Source: Persicaria tinctoria
Taxonomy: Eukaryota; Streptophyta; Magnoliopsida; Caryophyllales; Polygonaceae
DNA length: 64,000 bases
Assembly: GCA_037127255.1 (NCBI GenBank)
Contig: JBANSL010000006.1
Span: 81,565,350-81,629,349 of the forward strand
Reading direction: 5' to 3'
Part shown: positions 35,500 to 45,715 of the stretch, piece after piece
Layout of the letters: every line of letters begins with the position of its first letter
How positions within the stretch are numbered: the stretch's first letter is position 1
Notes under the pieces: generated by a model
What the model saw: only the letters and a program-made list of their open reading frames with translations
Database searches by the model: none
Told to the model about the DNA's origin: nothing
Program-made: the position numbers and the translations under genes

Positions 35500-36652
35500 A
35501 ATTGAGCATTCAGTACCCAGTAAAGAGACGAGACTGCTAAATTTATTCTCTGTAGAGGTTTGTTTTCACATCTGTGTTCGAAAGACATGCGATAGCTAGA
35601 TTTATTCTCTGTTGAAGTTTGATTGCACATTCGTGTTTGAAAGTCACGCAATTACTAAATTTATTCTCAATAGAGGGTTGTTTGCACATCTGTGTTCGAA
35701 AGACACGTGATTGCTAAATTTATTCTCTGTAGAGGCTTGTTTGCACATCAATGTTCGAAAGACCTGCGATTGCTTAATTTATTCTTCATAGAGACTTGTT
35801 TGCACACCCGTGTTCGAAAGACACGCGTTTGCTAAATTTATTCTCCGTAGAGGCTTGTTTGCACATCCATGTTCGGAAGACACGTGATTGCTAAATTTAT
35901 TCTCTGTAGAGGCTTGTTTTCACATCCGTGTTCGAAAGACATGTGATTCCTAAATTTATTCTCTATAGAGGCTTATTTGCACATCCGTGTTCGAAAGACA
36001 CACGATTGCTTAATTTATTCTCTGTAGAGGCTTGTTTGCACATCCTTGTTCGAAACACACGTGATTGCTAAATTGTTTTTCCGTAGAGGCTTGTTTACAC
36101 ATCCGTGTTTGAAAGATACGTGATTGCTAGATTTATTCTCCGTAGAGGTTTGTTTGCATATTCATGTTCGAAAGACACGCGATTGCTAAATTTATTCTCA
36201 GTAGAGGCTTATTTGCACATCCGTGTTCGAAAGATACGTGATTGTTAAATTTATTCTCCATCGAGGCTTGTTTGCACATCCATGTTCGAAAGACACACGG
36301 TTGCTTAATTTATTCTCAGTAGAGGCTTGTTTGCACATCCGTGTTCAAAAGACACGCGGTTGCTAAATTTATTCTCCTTAGAGGCTTGTTTGCATATCTG
36401 TGTTCGAAAGAGACGTGATTGCTAAATTTATTCTCCGTAGAGGCTTGTTTGCACATCCGTGTTCGAAAGACATGCGATTGCTAAATTTATTCTTCGTAGA
36501 GGCTTGTTTGCACATCCATGTTCGAAAGACACACGATTGAATAATTTATTCTCGGTAGAGGCTTGTTTGCACATCCGTGTTCGAAAGACACGCGATTGCT
36601 TAATTTATTCTCGGTACTGGCTTGTTTGCACATCCGTGTTAAAAAGATACGA
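35500..36652. repeat. 59-bp tandem repeat array, about 19 copies
   Basis: The unit, marked by TTGCTAAATTTATTCTC, GTAGAGGCTTGTTTGCAC and ATCCGTGTTCGAAAGACACG, recurs with a 59-bp period (landmarks at 35536, 35595, 35654 and on). Copies are about 85-95% alike with no spacer. The array directly follows the integrase relic at 36,655, that is, it occupies the 3-prime UTR position of a minus-strand Tat-type element. Confidence 0.95.
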
Positions 36653-36654
36653 GA

Positions 36655-37330
36655 GCTCATCGTTGGTGTCTTTGTTAAAATCAATAACTCGGGCTGATGG
36701 TACCAAGAACTCGACCGGGATGATCGCGTCAACCTCGAAGGTCATCGCGAATAGTGTTTCTCCGGTCGGACTTTTAGCTGAGGTCTTGTAAAATCATAAT
36801 ACTAGGGGCACGATTTCGGCCCATTTTCCTTTTCCTGTTCCTAGTCTTTTCTTCAGCACGTTTAAAATCTAGCGATTTGTGGTCTCGTCTTGTCCGTTGG
36901 ACTGAGGGTAGGGCATAGATGAGAATCAAAAATCAATGTGAAGGCCTACACAGAAATCGTGGATCCCTTTGCAGTCAAACTGTGGCCCGTGGTCGGTGAT
37001 GATGGCTTGCAGGACATGGCCTCGCCTCTACCCATTTTGTAAAGTAATCGACTATAACAATGAGGAAATGGAGCTTGCCTGGTGATTTTGGGAAAGGGCC
37101 CAAGCTATCCATTCCTCACATCGCGTAGGGGCAGAGTGCAGATATGCATTTCAATGGTCGAGGAGGTCGATGATTGAGCGATGCATGTCGCTGGCAGGGA
37201 TCACATATGTGGATGATCATTTCGGTGTTGGCTCTGAGAGTTGGCCACTAGTATCCTAATCGCGTGATTTTAGCTGCCACAACCCTCCATCATTAGTGGT
37301 TCCCGCATATGCATGCGTTTAGTTCGTGGA
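36655..37330 (-). pseudogene. Integrase relic, Ty3/gypsy Tat-type
   Basis: Minus-strand translation gives an rve core and C-terminal part: QFDCKGIHDFC, then SSMPYPQSNGQDETTNR, LKKRLGTGKGKWAEIVP, KTSAKSPTGETLFAMTFEVD and AIIPVEFLVPSARV. The PQSNGQ-E/D context is the conserved region around the catalytic Glu, here Asp in the visible reading. Stops interrupt it (TGA near 36,926, TAG near 36,869, TGA near 36,797). The zinc-binding N-terminal part is traceable further right with more damage. It joins DNA ends during retrotransposon insertion in intact relatives. Confidence 0.83.
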
Positions 37331-37682
37331 TGAGGTCAAGACCTTCTTGGTCTAATACACAGAGGAGGTCATAGAGGTTAAACCCTCTTTTGTATACTAA
37401 TATGCCTTCGGTGATGAGACACTCGTTTTCTGATGTCTTGGTCGCCTGGGCAAGTGTTTACTAATATGCCTTCGGTGATGTACTGTAAGAGGGGTCCGCA
37501 CCAATCTCTGAGATTCGTTATTTTGAAGACCCCTTGATGGATTCCCCTAGCATGTTTTTGCTCAATTATCACGCGATCGCTTAATCTGAGGGGTAGTGTG
37601 GCTCCTATTCTAGCCGAAATATTGGCGCGTTTGTTTTGCTAGCGGGGGATGGATGAAATAGAATACCGTCTGAAAGCCGCAG

Positions 37683-37905
37683 TTATGTTTGTACAAGAGC
37701 TAAATACTCTGGTAGCATTCCTGTCTTTGCCTCGTATTCTCCTTTGACTTGTTGAGCGAATACTTTTGAGTCTGTGAAAATATGGACTTGGCGGGCTCCA
37801 TTGATCAGTTCTTTTTCGATAACCGCAATCATTGCTTTGTATTCCTCCTTGTTGTTGGTGGCTTTATGACGAGAGGGTGTCTCAAACAAATCAATATATA
37901 GTTGA
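37683..37905 (-). pseudogene. RNase H relic (additional aRH domain), Tat-type
   Basis: On the minus strand KATNNKEEYKAMIAVIEKEL, VHIFTDSKVFAQQVKGEYEA and PEYLALVQT match the second RNase H domain of Tat-lineage gypsy polyproteins (N-x-x-A/E-Y-x-A, D-S-x-x, V-x-G-x-Y). It lies upstream of the integrase relic in the same orientation, with about 350 bp of decayed linker. It is truncated abruptly at about 37,900 by Athila-like LTR sequence. Confidence 0.8.
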
Positions 37906-38893
37906 GACCCCGCTATAGGATAGTGGAGTCAGGTTCGTCCTTAGGAGAGAAGTCAGCGGTTCTAGGTTTGGTTTGTTTCGTGGTTCGGTAATATCAGGAA
38001 AAAGTGGCAAGGGTTATTGTCGGCGTCGACTAATACTTGGTCGATGTCGAGGGATGGAAAGGGAATGGTGGTCGATATCGGGTATATGTGCTGAAATTTA
38101 AAATAACAATGTAACATAATAAAGGTGCAAACTTCTAAGGTTAGGGATCGCCACAACAATAAACATATGTGTAGAATATAAATCACATAAAGATGCATGC
38201 TTTATATTAAATAACTTTCGTTATTAAGAAATAGGAATATAGAGGCTCTCGCATAAACCCTAACTATTACTACCCCTTTTTGATAAGTAATCCAAATTCA
38301 TAATAAGATCACTTTCATTTCAATATCATAAATAAGGATCACCTACTACTCTCGTAGAAGAATAATGTATATAGGATAGAAAATGATAAAGACATACAAA
38401 TTCATAAATTCATGAATCAAACACAAATATTTATGTTGGGATCATCCCAACCCTAGAAGAAGGAAGTTAGAAACAAGACATAATAAAAGAAAATAACTTT
38501 ATCATAAAATAAAATCCTAAACTTACAACCATACAATCGTCTCTTTCCTCCTAGCTCCTTGCGCCCGAAGATGACTTGGCTTCATTTCCTGAAAAACCAG
38601 CCCCTAGGGATTTATTTATAGGCTCCACTCGTGGCTATCCAAGGAAGGAAAAATCTATCTCTATCTAAATCTATCTATCTAAACCCTTAACATAAATATT
38701 TGACAAATAAAAGAAATAAAATCATTAAAATCCCCCCCCAAGCTAAATTAGGGAATTACTAAATAGGATAAAGTCTTCCATGTAGATAGAACATCTCGTG
38801 CCTCGGTGTGGAAGTAAGCTCTCTCTCGGATTCCTATTCGATTTTGACTCAGATTCGCTCCTGGGTTATGCACGACATCGACCAAAGTGGATG
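37903..38893 (-). mobile_element. Athila-like LTR, copy 2 (inverted, truncated)
   Basis: The minus strand matches plus-strand 27,231-28,190: the CTTTGGTCGATGTCG start, CGGGCGCAAGxAGxTAGGAGG leader-like region with an upstream CCTATAAATAAA TATA motif, ACCACCATxCCCTxTCCATC, and CCTGACTCCACTATCCTATA. Both ends are cut: the last 40 bp and primer site are replaced by Tat-type RNase H, and the first 370 bp by the gypsy element to the right. Together with copy 1 it makes a 10-kb-spaced inverted pair. Confidence 0.8.
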
Positions 38894-38907
38894 TGATCAC
38901 ACCTATG

Positions 38908-39051
38908 ATCAATCAAGAAGCAAGACCTACCGAACCTCCAAATGACACATCAAATGAGCAGCCTCTCGGATCCATAACTCGAGCTCGGGCAAGACGTCTT
39001 CAAGCCAATCTTCTTCAAGGACTCTTAACCATTTCCATAAACTACGAAGAT
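38908..39051 (+). pseudogene. C-terminal end of a gypsy Pol polyprotein
   Basis: The plus-strand frame contains EQPLGSITRARARRLQANLL, typical of the G-P-I/M-T-R-x-R-A-x-x-L/I-Q tail of plant gypsy polyproteins, and ends in TAA (39049-39051). Everything upstream is removed by the Athila-like LTR. It is in the same orientation as the gag at 40,790 and separated from it by an LTR-like stretch. Confidence 0.6.
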
Positions 39052-39712
39052 TAAGGTCAAGGATTCACAAGTTTACAACAAATTGAAGATCACAACCCGC
39101 AGGCCAAGAAGCCCGGAAATACCTCGGTTCCTGCTATTGATTATGGAGGCAAATCTGATCCAATTTCAAACTTCTCATGCATTTAAAGGCACATTGGGAA
39201 GATGAGACATCAAGGAATACATCCCCCGTGCAGCTGGTGCTTTTGTGCAGAGAACAACTTCGAAGATTGCATTTAATGCAAGCCACCTTTTCCCAAGCAT
39301 GCACAAGTTGTCCACAAACTTTCTCTATATTACACAACCCTTGTGGCCATTAGGGGGCACGAAAATTATCATCAAAACCCAGGTTTATATCCTTTGGTTG
39401 AAGCTTGAAAACTCCATCTCTTTTGTGAGTCATATCGACGGTTCGATCTTATACTTTCGGTGCGTAATATCCGTTTGTACTTGATCTTTGTTCAAGAACT
39501 TGTGGTGAGTCATATCCACTTGTTTTTATTCACCTATCCATTATAAAATTCAGTTTGTTTTCCCCTAAATCTGAGTTTTATCCCTATCACAAAAATACCA
39601 AAAATATTGCACCGAAATCCATCTCTATAATCTATCTTCAACCGGCTGGTTCAAGGCTTTTTCTGACTTACTTTGTACTGAGATTTAAGGATCCTCAAGG
39701 GGAAAGTCATCA
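39052..39712 (+). mobile_element. Gypsy LTR (left boundary uncertain)
   Basis: Non-coding sequence ending GGGGAAAGTCATCA, followed after AG by a primer site, so the LTR ends at 39712. The left boundary should be a TG somewhere after the stop codon at 39051, but I cannot fix it without the partner LTR. The stretch includes ATAAAATTCAG and other AT-rich promoter-like sequence with no gene. Confidence 0.6.
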
Positions 39713-39714
39713 AG

Positions 39715-39726
39715 TGGTATCAGAAC
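39715..39726 (+). other. Primer binding site, tRNA-iMet type
   Basis: TGGTATCAGAAC, one base different from the standard TGGTATCAGAGC, 2 nt after the LTR end CA. It shows that the outer gypsy element is in plus orientation. Confidence 0.8.
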
Positions 39727-40789
39727 TATCTTCAAGTTATGTTTCCCAAGCTAAAGGGGTACAAATTACCCCGTCATTTTCGGTTTGTTTTGCTCGATTT
39801 TCAGCCATTTCTATCCATCCTTGTTCCTGATTATTCTCCAGCCTTTTCCATAATTTTTTTTCTTCCTTTCTACCTTTATATGTGTGTTTAAGATCTGCAC
39901 ACAAAAAAAAAATTCATATCTATCCATTGTTATTTCGGTTTTCTGTGCTTCTATCTAGTGTTATTGTGTGTTTGGATGAACCTTCATCCTTCTTACCCAA
40001 AATCCGAACTTCACCCTCAAAAGTGTTGCACCATTATTCTCTTAATGCTTTGCATAGTATACGGTGATGATTTATTGATGGAATGTGCTTCATAAGTGTT
40101 TGAAGATTGAAGGAAGTTCTGATTTGCAAGTGTTGTTTGTGTTCTTTGATTCTGGAAAACAGAAAAAAAAAAACAGAAAAAAAGAAGAAGAAAAGAAAAG
40201 AAAAAGAGAAGAAGTTAGAAACGCTCCAAAAGTTGTTCTATGTACAAGTAGTGAGCATTTGAAGTGCAAGTTGTGTTGTTTCTGTGCTCGAAAAAAAGAC
40301 ATTCTTATCATATCATTAGCTACTCCAAGCCTTGTTCTCTGCCTTGTTTAATCCTTGTTCACCCTTTCCCATTCGAGCATTACTTACTTGATTTTGGAAT
40401 TTGGTAAATAATCGCCTTTGGGCTTGCCTTGGCTTGTGCTTTTGATACTTTGTGTGAGTTTACAGGAAAACCAAACTAAGTGCATTGCCTCTGCGGAGAT
40501 AGACCTTGTTCTAGCAAGGAAGAAGCATCCTCACATCGCTTGCTTGAAGAAGTATCGTTTGCATACTTGTGTGCTTACAATTTGAGTTTTGAGTGAAGTG
40601 AGATCACATTCAAAGTGAGGGAGAGTTTCACCCCCAAAAGAAAAATTCATGAGTGAAAAGAATATGAGCTAGGTGAGAGAGGGATCTTTTGATTTCTAAC
40701 CCTAACGTGTTTGCATGTTTTTATGATTTTCTCGGTTCTTCTTTATTTTTTTTTTCCCTTTTGTTTGTGCATTTTGTGTGTAGGAAAAC
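39727..40789 (+). other. Long 5-prime leader of the outer gypsy element
   Basis: About 1 kb of leader without a long frame, including an A/G-only run (40,155-40,217). It ends at the gag start ATG at 40,790 after a T-rich stretch and TGTAGGAAAAC. Introns are possible but not demonstrable. Confidence 0.55.
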
Positions 40790-41183
40790 ATGTCTAATGC
40801 AGGAAATGAAGGAAGATTTATCACCCTAGTTGATTTCCAAGCCGCTCTTAGACAATCTAAGGAAGAAGATGTAGCTGCGAGACAAGAAGAGTATGAGAGG
40901 ACTAGGGCTGAACTATTGAGAGTCCTAGATGAAAGGATTGATGAAAGAATTAGTGGTACTATAACCAATGGCAGAAATGATGAGCCACATGACACCGGTC
41001 ATGAGAGCGAGCCCAATGGGACTCCACAAGGGCGTGGTCAAACAAGAGGCCCTCACAATGAGACATGGCCCCGACGACCAGATAATTACCAAACTGATTT
41101 TGATGATAACGTAAGTGTTAATGATCGCAGGGAGCATCAACGAGCTCATTATGCTCAAGATCCACCACACCCGCAACAACATC
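40790..41183 (+). pseudogene. gag: Gag, first part (outer gypsy), interrupted by copia insertion
   Basis: The ATG starts MSNAGNEGRFITLVDFQAAL, a charged N-terminal region with many Glu/Arg and a Gly/Pro/Arg-rich linker (GRGQTRGPHNETWPRRPDNY). It stays open until the copia LTR begins at 41184. The last few codons of the apparent frame belong to that LTR. The reading frame resumes at 61,638 after removal of the insertion. In intact elements this is the nucleocapsid/capsid precursor. Confidence 0.82.
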
Positions 41184-41291
41184 TGAAGGATCGATAAAGT
41201 ATAACAAATTAATATCAAGATACTCTAGAAGGGGGGTTGAATAGAGTATGACTGTTTTTCGCAGATAATCTTAAGACTTTTGAAATGCTCG
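41184..41291 (-). repeat. Copia 3-prime LTR, outer portion
   Basis: 108 bp matching 60581-60688 with about seven differences. It ends at the GCTCG target site of the nested Tat-like element. Confidence 0.93.
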
Positions 41292-44056
41292 TGTTGAACA
41301 AAAATGCGCGATAATCGTACAACACATTTTATTTGATTTTTAATATTTGAGTTCGACCCCTTTTGGTTATCCTCTTGATTCGAAATCGCATCGATACCAA
41401 GATTTGAGTGGTTTTGGTAATTTGGGCTGCACCCGAAATTTGACGGGTTGCCTACGTATCTCTTGGAAGAGAATCAAGCCTCACGTAGTTCAGAGTGGTT
41501 TGGATTTTGTGTTTTATCACCTTTAAGGTTTTCATGCATCATTGGATCGTATTAGGACCCACCTTCTCGGAAGGGTAGCCCTAACATAAATCACACTATC
41601 ATATGCATGAGATTTTCTCGTGTATCACCCGAATAAATTGAGCACACCTTCTCGGAAGGGTTTCTCGACTTAACGGCTATCACTTACACGGAAAATCATG
41701 TGTATTTAATTTTTAACCCCATTTTCATTTTGAAAGTGAATTTAGGGATTAGCGACTGTACCCGACATATTTTGAGATTTAATATCGGGTTACCTACGTA
41801 GCCGTTTTTACGGCGTCAAGTCTTTACGTAGTTCTTTTTAAAACAAATTTGATCGTTTGAGGACCGTGTGATTGAACCCGATGAGCTATAGCTCTGTACC
41901 GGGTTTCCTACGTATCTCTTGGAAGAGAATCAAATCACTCGTAGTTCCTTTGATGAAATAATTTAATTTGGGGAGATTTAACCTCATATTCGTTTGAAAG
42001 TGAATTTAGAGGTCAACGACTGTACCCGATATATTTTTTAGAATTTTATAACGGGTTACCTACGTAGCCGTTTTTACGGCATCAAGTCTTTACGTAGTTC
42101 TAAACGAACCGATTTGATTTTTTTTTATCGACGATTGTACTCGACGAGCAGAAGCTTTATGCCGAGCTACCTACGTACCCGCTTGGACGGGATCAAATCA
42201 TCCGTAGTTCTTTAAAGGAACAAATTTGTTTTAATTTGAGAGGGGTGACTGAATCCGACATATAGTGAATTTTAATATCGAATTTCCTACGTAACTCATA
42301 AAAGAGTATCAAGTCTCTACGTAGTTCTAAACGGAACTGATTTGACTTTTTGGATTGGCGATTGTACCCGATAAGCTTAAGCTTTATGTCGAGCTACCTA
42401 CGTACCCGTTTAGACAGGATCAAATCACCCGTAGTTCACTAATGAACCAATTTAATTTGTTTGGTTTTGGCCTCATATTCATTTAGAAGTGAATTTAGAG
42501 GCAGACGACTGAATCCGATATATATTGAATTTTGATATCGAATTTCCTACGTAACTCGTAAAAGAGTATCAAGTCTATACGTAGTTCTGATGTAAAAAAC
42601 CAAGTTTGTATTTGGTGAAACTTGATTTGAGATTTTGACTCCGTTTTTATTGAAGCCGGTTTGAGATTGACCCACTAGAATTAATTGACAAAGAATATTT
42701 GACGAGTTTAAATTTATGTTTTAATCAAACTCGGATTCTTAATTTGTGCCAATTATAATTCGTATATTTTTGTGGGTTAATTTCGCAAAATAGGTGAGTT
42801 TTTTTTCTGTTCACCGTCTCTTCCCTTTAGCCCCTTTGCTCTCTCGACAACAGTGATCTCCGATCTCAGGCGACTGCACCGAGGAGGATGGAGCATGGGT
42901 GGAGCATGGGCGGAGCACGGGTGGAGCATGGGCGGAGCACAGGCAGAGCATGGACAGAACGGGCCGCGCCTCGTTACTACGAATCAAAGACTCCCCGAGC
43001 TCAGGTACGGTTCTAAGGCTTCTTCTTCTTTTGATAATTTCAGCCTCAAATCTGTGCTATTTGGGTGATTACAAGTCCCAATTTCAGATTTCCCTTTGCA
43101 TCTCATGTGTCCAATTTCTGAATCTGTTTCAAAAATATTCAATTTCAATCGGTTTTTTTTTTCTTTATTTTGTTTGTTTCCGAATTGAACTTATTTTATG
43201 AAACGCCTTGGACAACCATTGGATTTTTGGAAAGGCTGTGCCTTAGATTTCCCTTGCCGGTACGGTGAATTGATTCAAGGCTCCTGGGTAAAATTTGGCA
43301 GAGCTTCGCCCTTGATTTAGGGTATTTTGTGATTCCGGAACCCAGGCCACATGAAAAGCTCTCGAGGTTTTCATGGGCGGGGTTACAAGAATCGAAAGGA
43401 TACACAACAAAATTTTGACAGCACTTCGCCATGGCTTATGTGATTTAGTGATTCCGGAACCCAGGCCACATGAAAAGCTCTCGAGGTTTTCAAGGGCGGG
43501 GTTCCGAGAACCGAACATGGATCGATCAAAATCACTACCTTGTTGTTGTCGCTTCTTCTTCTTGCTGATTTTTTTTTGTTTTGTTCTTGTGGTTGCAGGT
43601 GAACAACCGTGGAGAGGAAGGAGAAACTACCCTTTTTTGTTTGGTTTGCAGTTGAATAGGGTAAAGAGGAGAAGAAAACCAGACCCAGGGAACCCCATTT
43701 GCAGACAGCAGTACCCTTTTTAAATGGGAGAAATGTGACAATTACACGTTTTGCCATATTGGAGAACCGCTCCATCACTCTCCCATTTGTATTTTTTTAA
43801 CTGTTATCAGAAATAGAAAACTGTAACTTTTCTGTAACTTTCTGAATTCAGCCTTTCTTTAGTGATGGGCTTATTGCATTTGGGCTTGTTGTTTGGCAAA
43901 AATTGGGCCTTCCACCAAATTCACATAACCCAATTTTAAATTTCCAAGCTTTATGCTTAAAGAGAATAAATCTACCACACTTTTTAATGTATAATAAATG
44001 TGATGATATAAAATCATGAATTAAAAATAAAATTCATGAAATTTTACCCTCCAACA
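41292..44056 (-). repeat. 3-prime LTR of the Tat-like element
   Basis: TG...CA bounded. It contains the eight-module hairpin array (41431-42588), a GGAGCATGGGxGGAGC minisatellite (42,890-42,950), and a duplicated 117-bp block starting GATTCCGGAACCCAGGCCAC (43,334 and 43,451). Compared with the other LTR it lacks about 200 bp near 42,790. Minus-strand open frames through the duplicated block (43196-43778) are present in both LTRs but show no domain. Confidence 0.93.
41431..42588 (-). repeat. Array of eight double-hairpin modules in the LTR
   Basis: Eight copies of a module made of a CTACGTA...TACGTAG (or CGTAG) outer stem enclosing a variable inner stem, starting at 41452, 41793, 41907, 42059, 42171, 42287, 42397 and 42547. 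Most are preceded by a second hairpin of ACCCGA...TCGGGT type. Inner stems differ in sequence but stay paired: TCTCTTGGAAGAGA, GCCGT/ACGGC, CCCG/CGGG and ACTC/GAGT. The same array is at 48965-50133 in the right LTR. Confidence 0.85.
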
Positions 44057-44067
44057 GTTGCCCCCCG
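44057..44067 (-). other. Polypurine tract of the Tat-like element
   Basis: The minus strand reads CGGGGGGCAAC immediately before the TGTTGGAGGG LTR start. Confidence 0.85.
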
Positions 44068-45715
44068 AACTTTGTGCGTGAGAGATATCGAACACGTTCA
44101 AAGTTCGATTCATATGCTTTGATGCATCATTTGAGTTTTTGGCAGACCTTTGCTTTAGAAAGCTTTTGGTATGATTCATACTCCGAATAAAATTTGAGCT
44201 GAAATTGTACCGATTAAAATTGATCAACTAAGAAAAGCAATTCTATTTAGAACATGGTTATGACCAATACGATACAATCTGGTATGGGTAGGTGAGAGTC
44301 GGAATTATTTTCCTTCTCAAAATTTGATTTATGCTTTCTAGCTTTTCAACCGGTTTGACTTTTGAGCTTTCAAAACGATTGAATTTTTGGCTTGAGTCAA
44401 TTTTGTTTTGACTTTTTGCCAATTTGGCCGTTTGGCTAATTTGGTTTTTGGGTTTTGGTCGGAGATTTTTGACTTTAAGCTTGAATTTGGGATTTGAAGG
44501 TTTTCTTGTGAGAGAAAAGAATTTGGTTTTGACGACTTGGTGTCGTAGGCTTGAACTTTTGTCTTTTGACCGATTTCAGTTTTCTTGTCGGTCTTAGACT
44601 AAATTTGGTTTTGACGACTTGGTGTCGTAATCTTTGCTTTTGTAGCATTTGTGGCCGAAGCTCTGTGATCAAAATCTCATATGAGATGATTTTGAAAAAT
44701 GATACCCATACCATTTGAAGCCAAGATATTTGGTGGCTTTTTCTTTGAGTTTTTGTTTTGAGTTTTGGGGGCTTTAAATGACCACACATATATAGATGAT
44801 GTAGGCCAATTTTTGTTTGAGAGGGTTTGAAGGGTTTTGAGAGGCTTAGACCTTTTTGTCTTTGAGAGAAAAGAAAACATTGACCATTTGATTAGTCAAG
44901 TTTTGAAACAACTTGGTTTGGGGTTCCTTGGAAGGAAGATTTGATTTGAGAGACTTGAATTGACCACCACATTTGGATGTGACGATCAAAGTCGGAAATT
45001 TTAGGCAGGAGCCTTTTGTTTGTTTCTCTTTATAAGAACGTCTTTGAAGACACCTTTTTCTCTCTTCCTTTGCCTCATTTTCAGTATAGGCACAAAACAT
45101 GCATGTCTTTAGACCATACTTGATTTTTCTCCTTGTAGTTGAGACAATGCTCATTTGACTATAAAAATAGAGAATTTGACATCTTTTTCTTCTTGTTGGA
45201 AAAGAAGATGTTTTGTTTGTTTTTGTGGCTGCACCTAACATTTTGAGTAGCTAGGCTGCCTACGTACCCCCTTTATGAAGGATCAAGCCGCTCGTAGTTC
45301 TTTGTGAACCCATTTTTCATATGCTTCCGGGTTGTTTGACTTTCGGACTAATTTCAAGTCCTTTTTTTTTTTTTTTTGATAAATTTTGCATCATTCGAAT
45401 GATTCGAGCACACCTTCTAGGAAGGGTTTCCCAAATAACTCAACTATCATGTGCAAACCGGGATTTTTTTTTTTTTTTTTACCGCATCATTCAAATCACT
45501 CGGGCCCACCTTCTAGGAAGGGTTTCCCGAATAATCTGACTATCATATGCGAACCCGGAAACTTTTTCTTTTTTTTTTGCGACTGAATTTGACAGGTTTT
45601 TTTTTTCCGATGCCAAATTTCCTACGTACCCCTTGTTGGGGATCAAGTCTTACGTAGTTCTAGGCAGAACTACTTGTTTTTCCGCCTTAGAAACTACTTG
45701 ATCATTTTGACACCC
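44068..45715 (-). other. Non-coding 3-prime region of the Tat-like element
   Basis: No long reading frame. At 44,330-44,660 the plus strand is a low-complexity TTTTGACTT / TTGGTTTTTGG run with a duplicated TTTGGTTTTGACGACTTGGT phrase. At 45,259 and 45,621 there are two more CTACGTA-type hairpin modules, and at 45,400 and 45,500 two CCTTC/GGAAGG hairpins, like those in the LTR. Confidence 0.7.

Noticed and set aside
35500..36652. CRISPR-like periodic array
   Set aside because: The 59-bp units are contiguous and all alike, with no unique spacers, and the DNA is plant nuclear.
36459..36791. 110-codon plus-strand frame with RxxLFAHPCSKDTR-like repeats
   Set aside because: Translation of the 59-bp array running into antisense integrase. 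Not a gene.
43196..43778. Overlapping frames on both strands in the Tat-like LTR (twins at 50909-51490)
   Set aside because: They lie in a duplicated LTR block rich in GGAACCCAGG phrases. Frames on both strands, no domain, no expected coding in an LTR.
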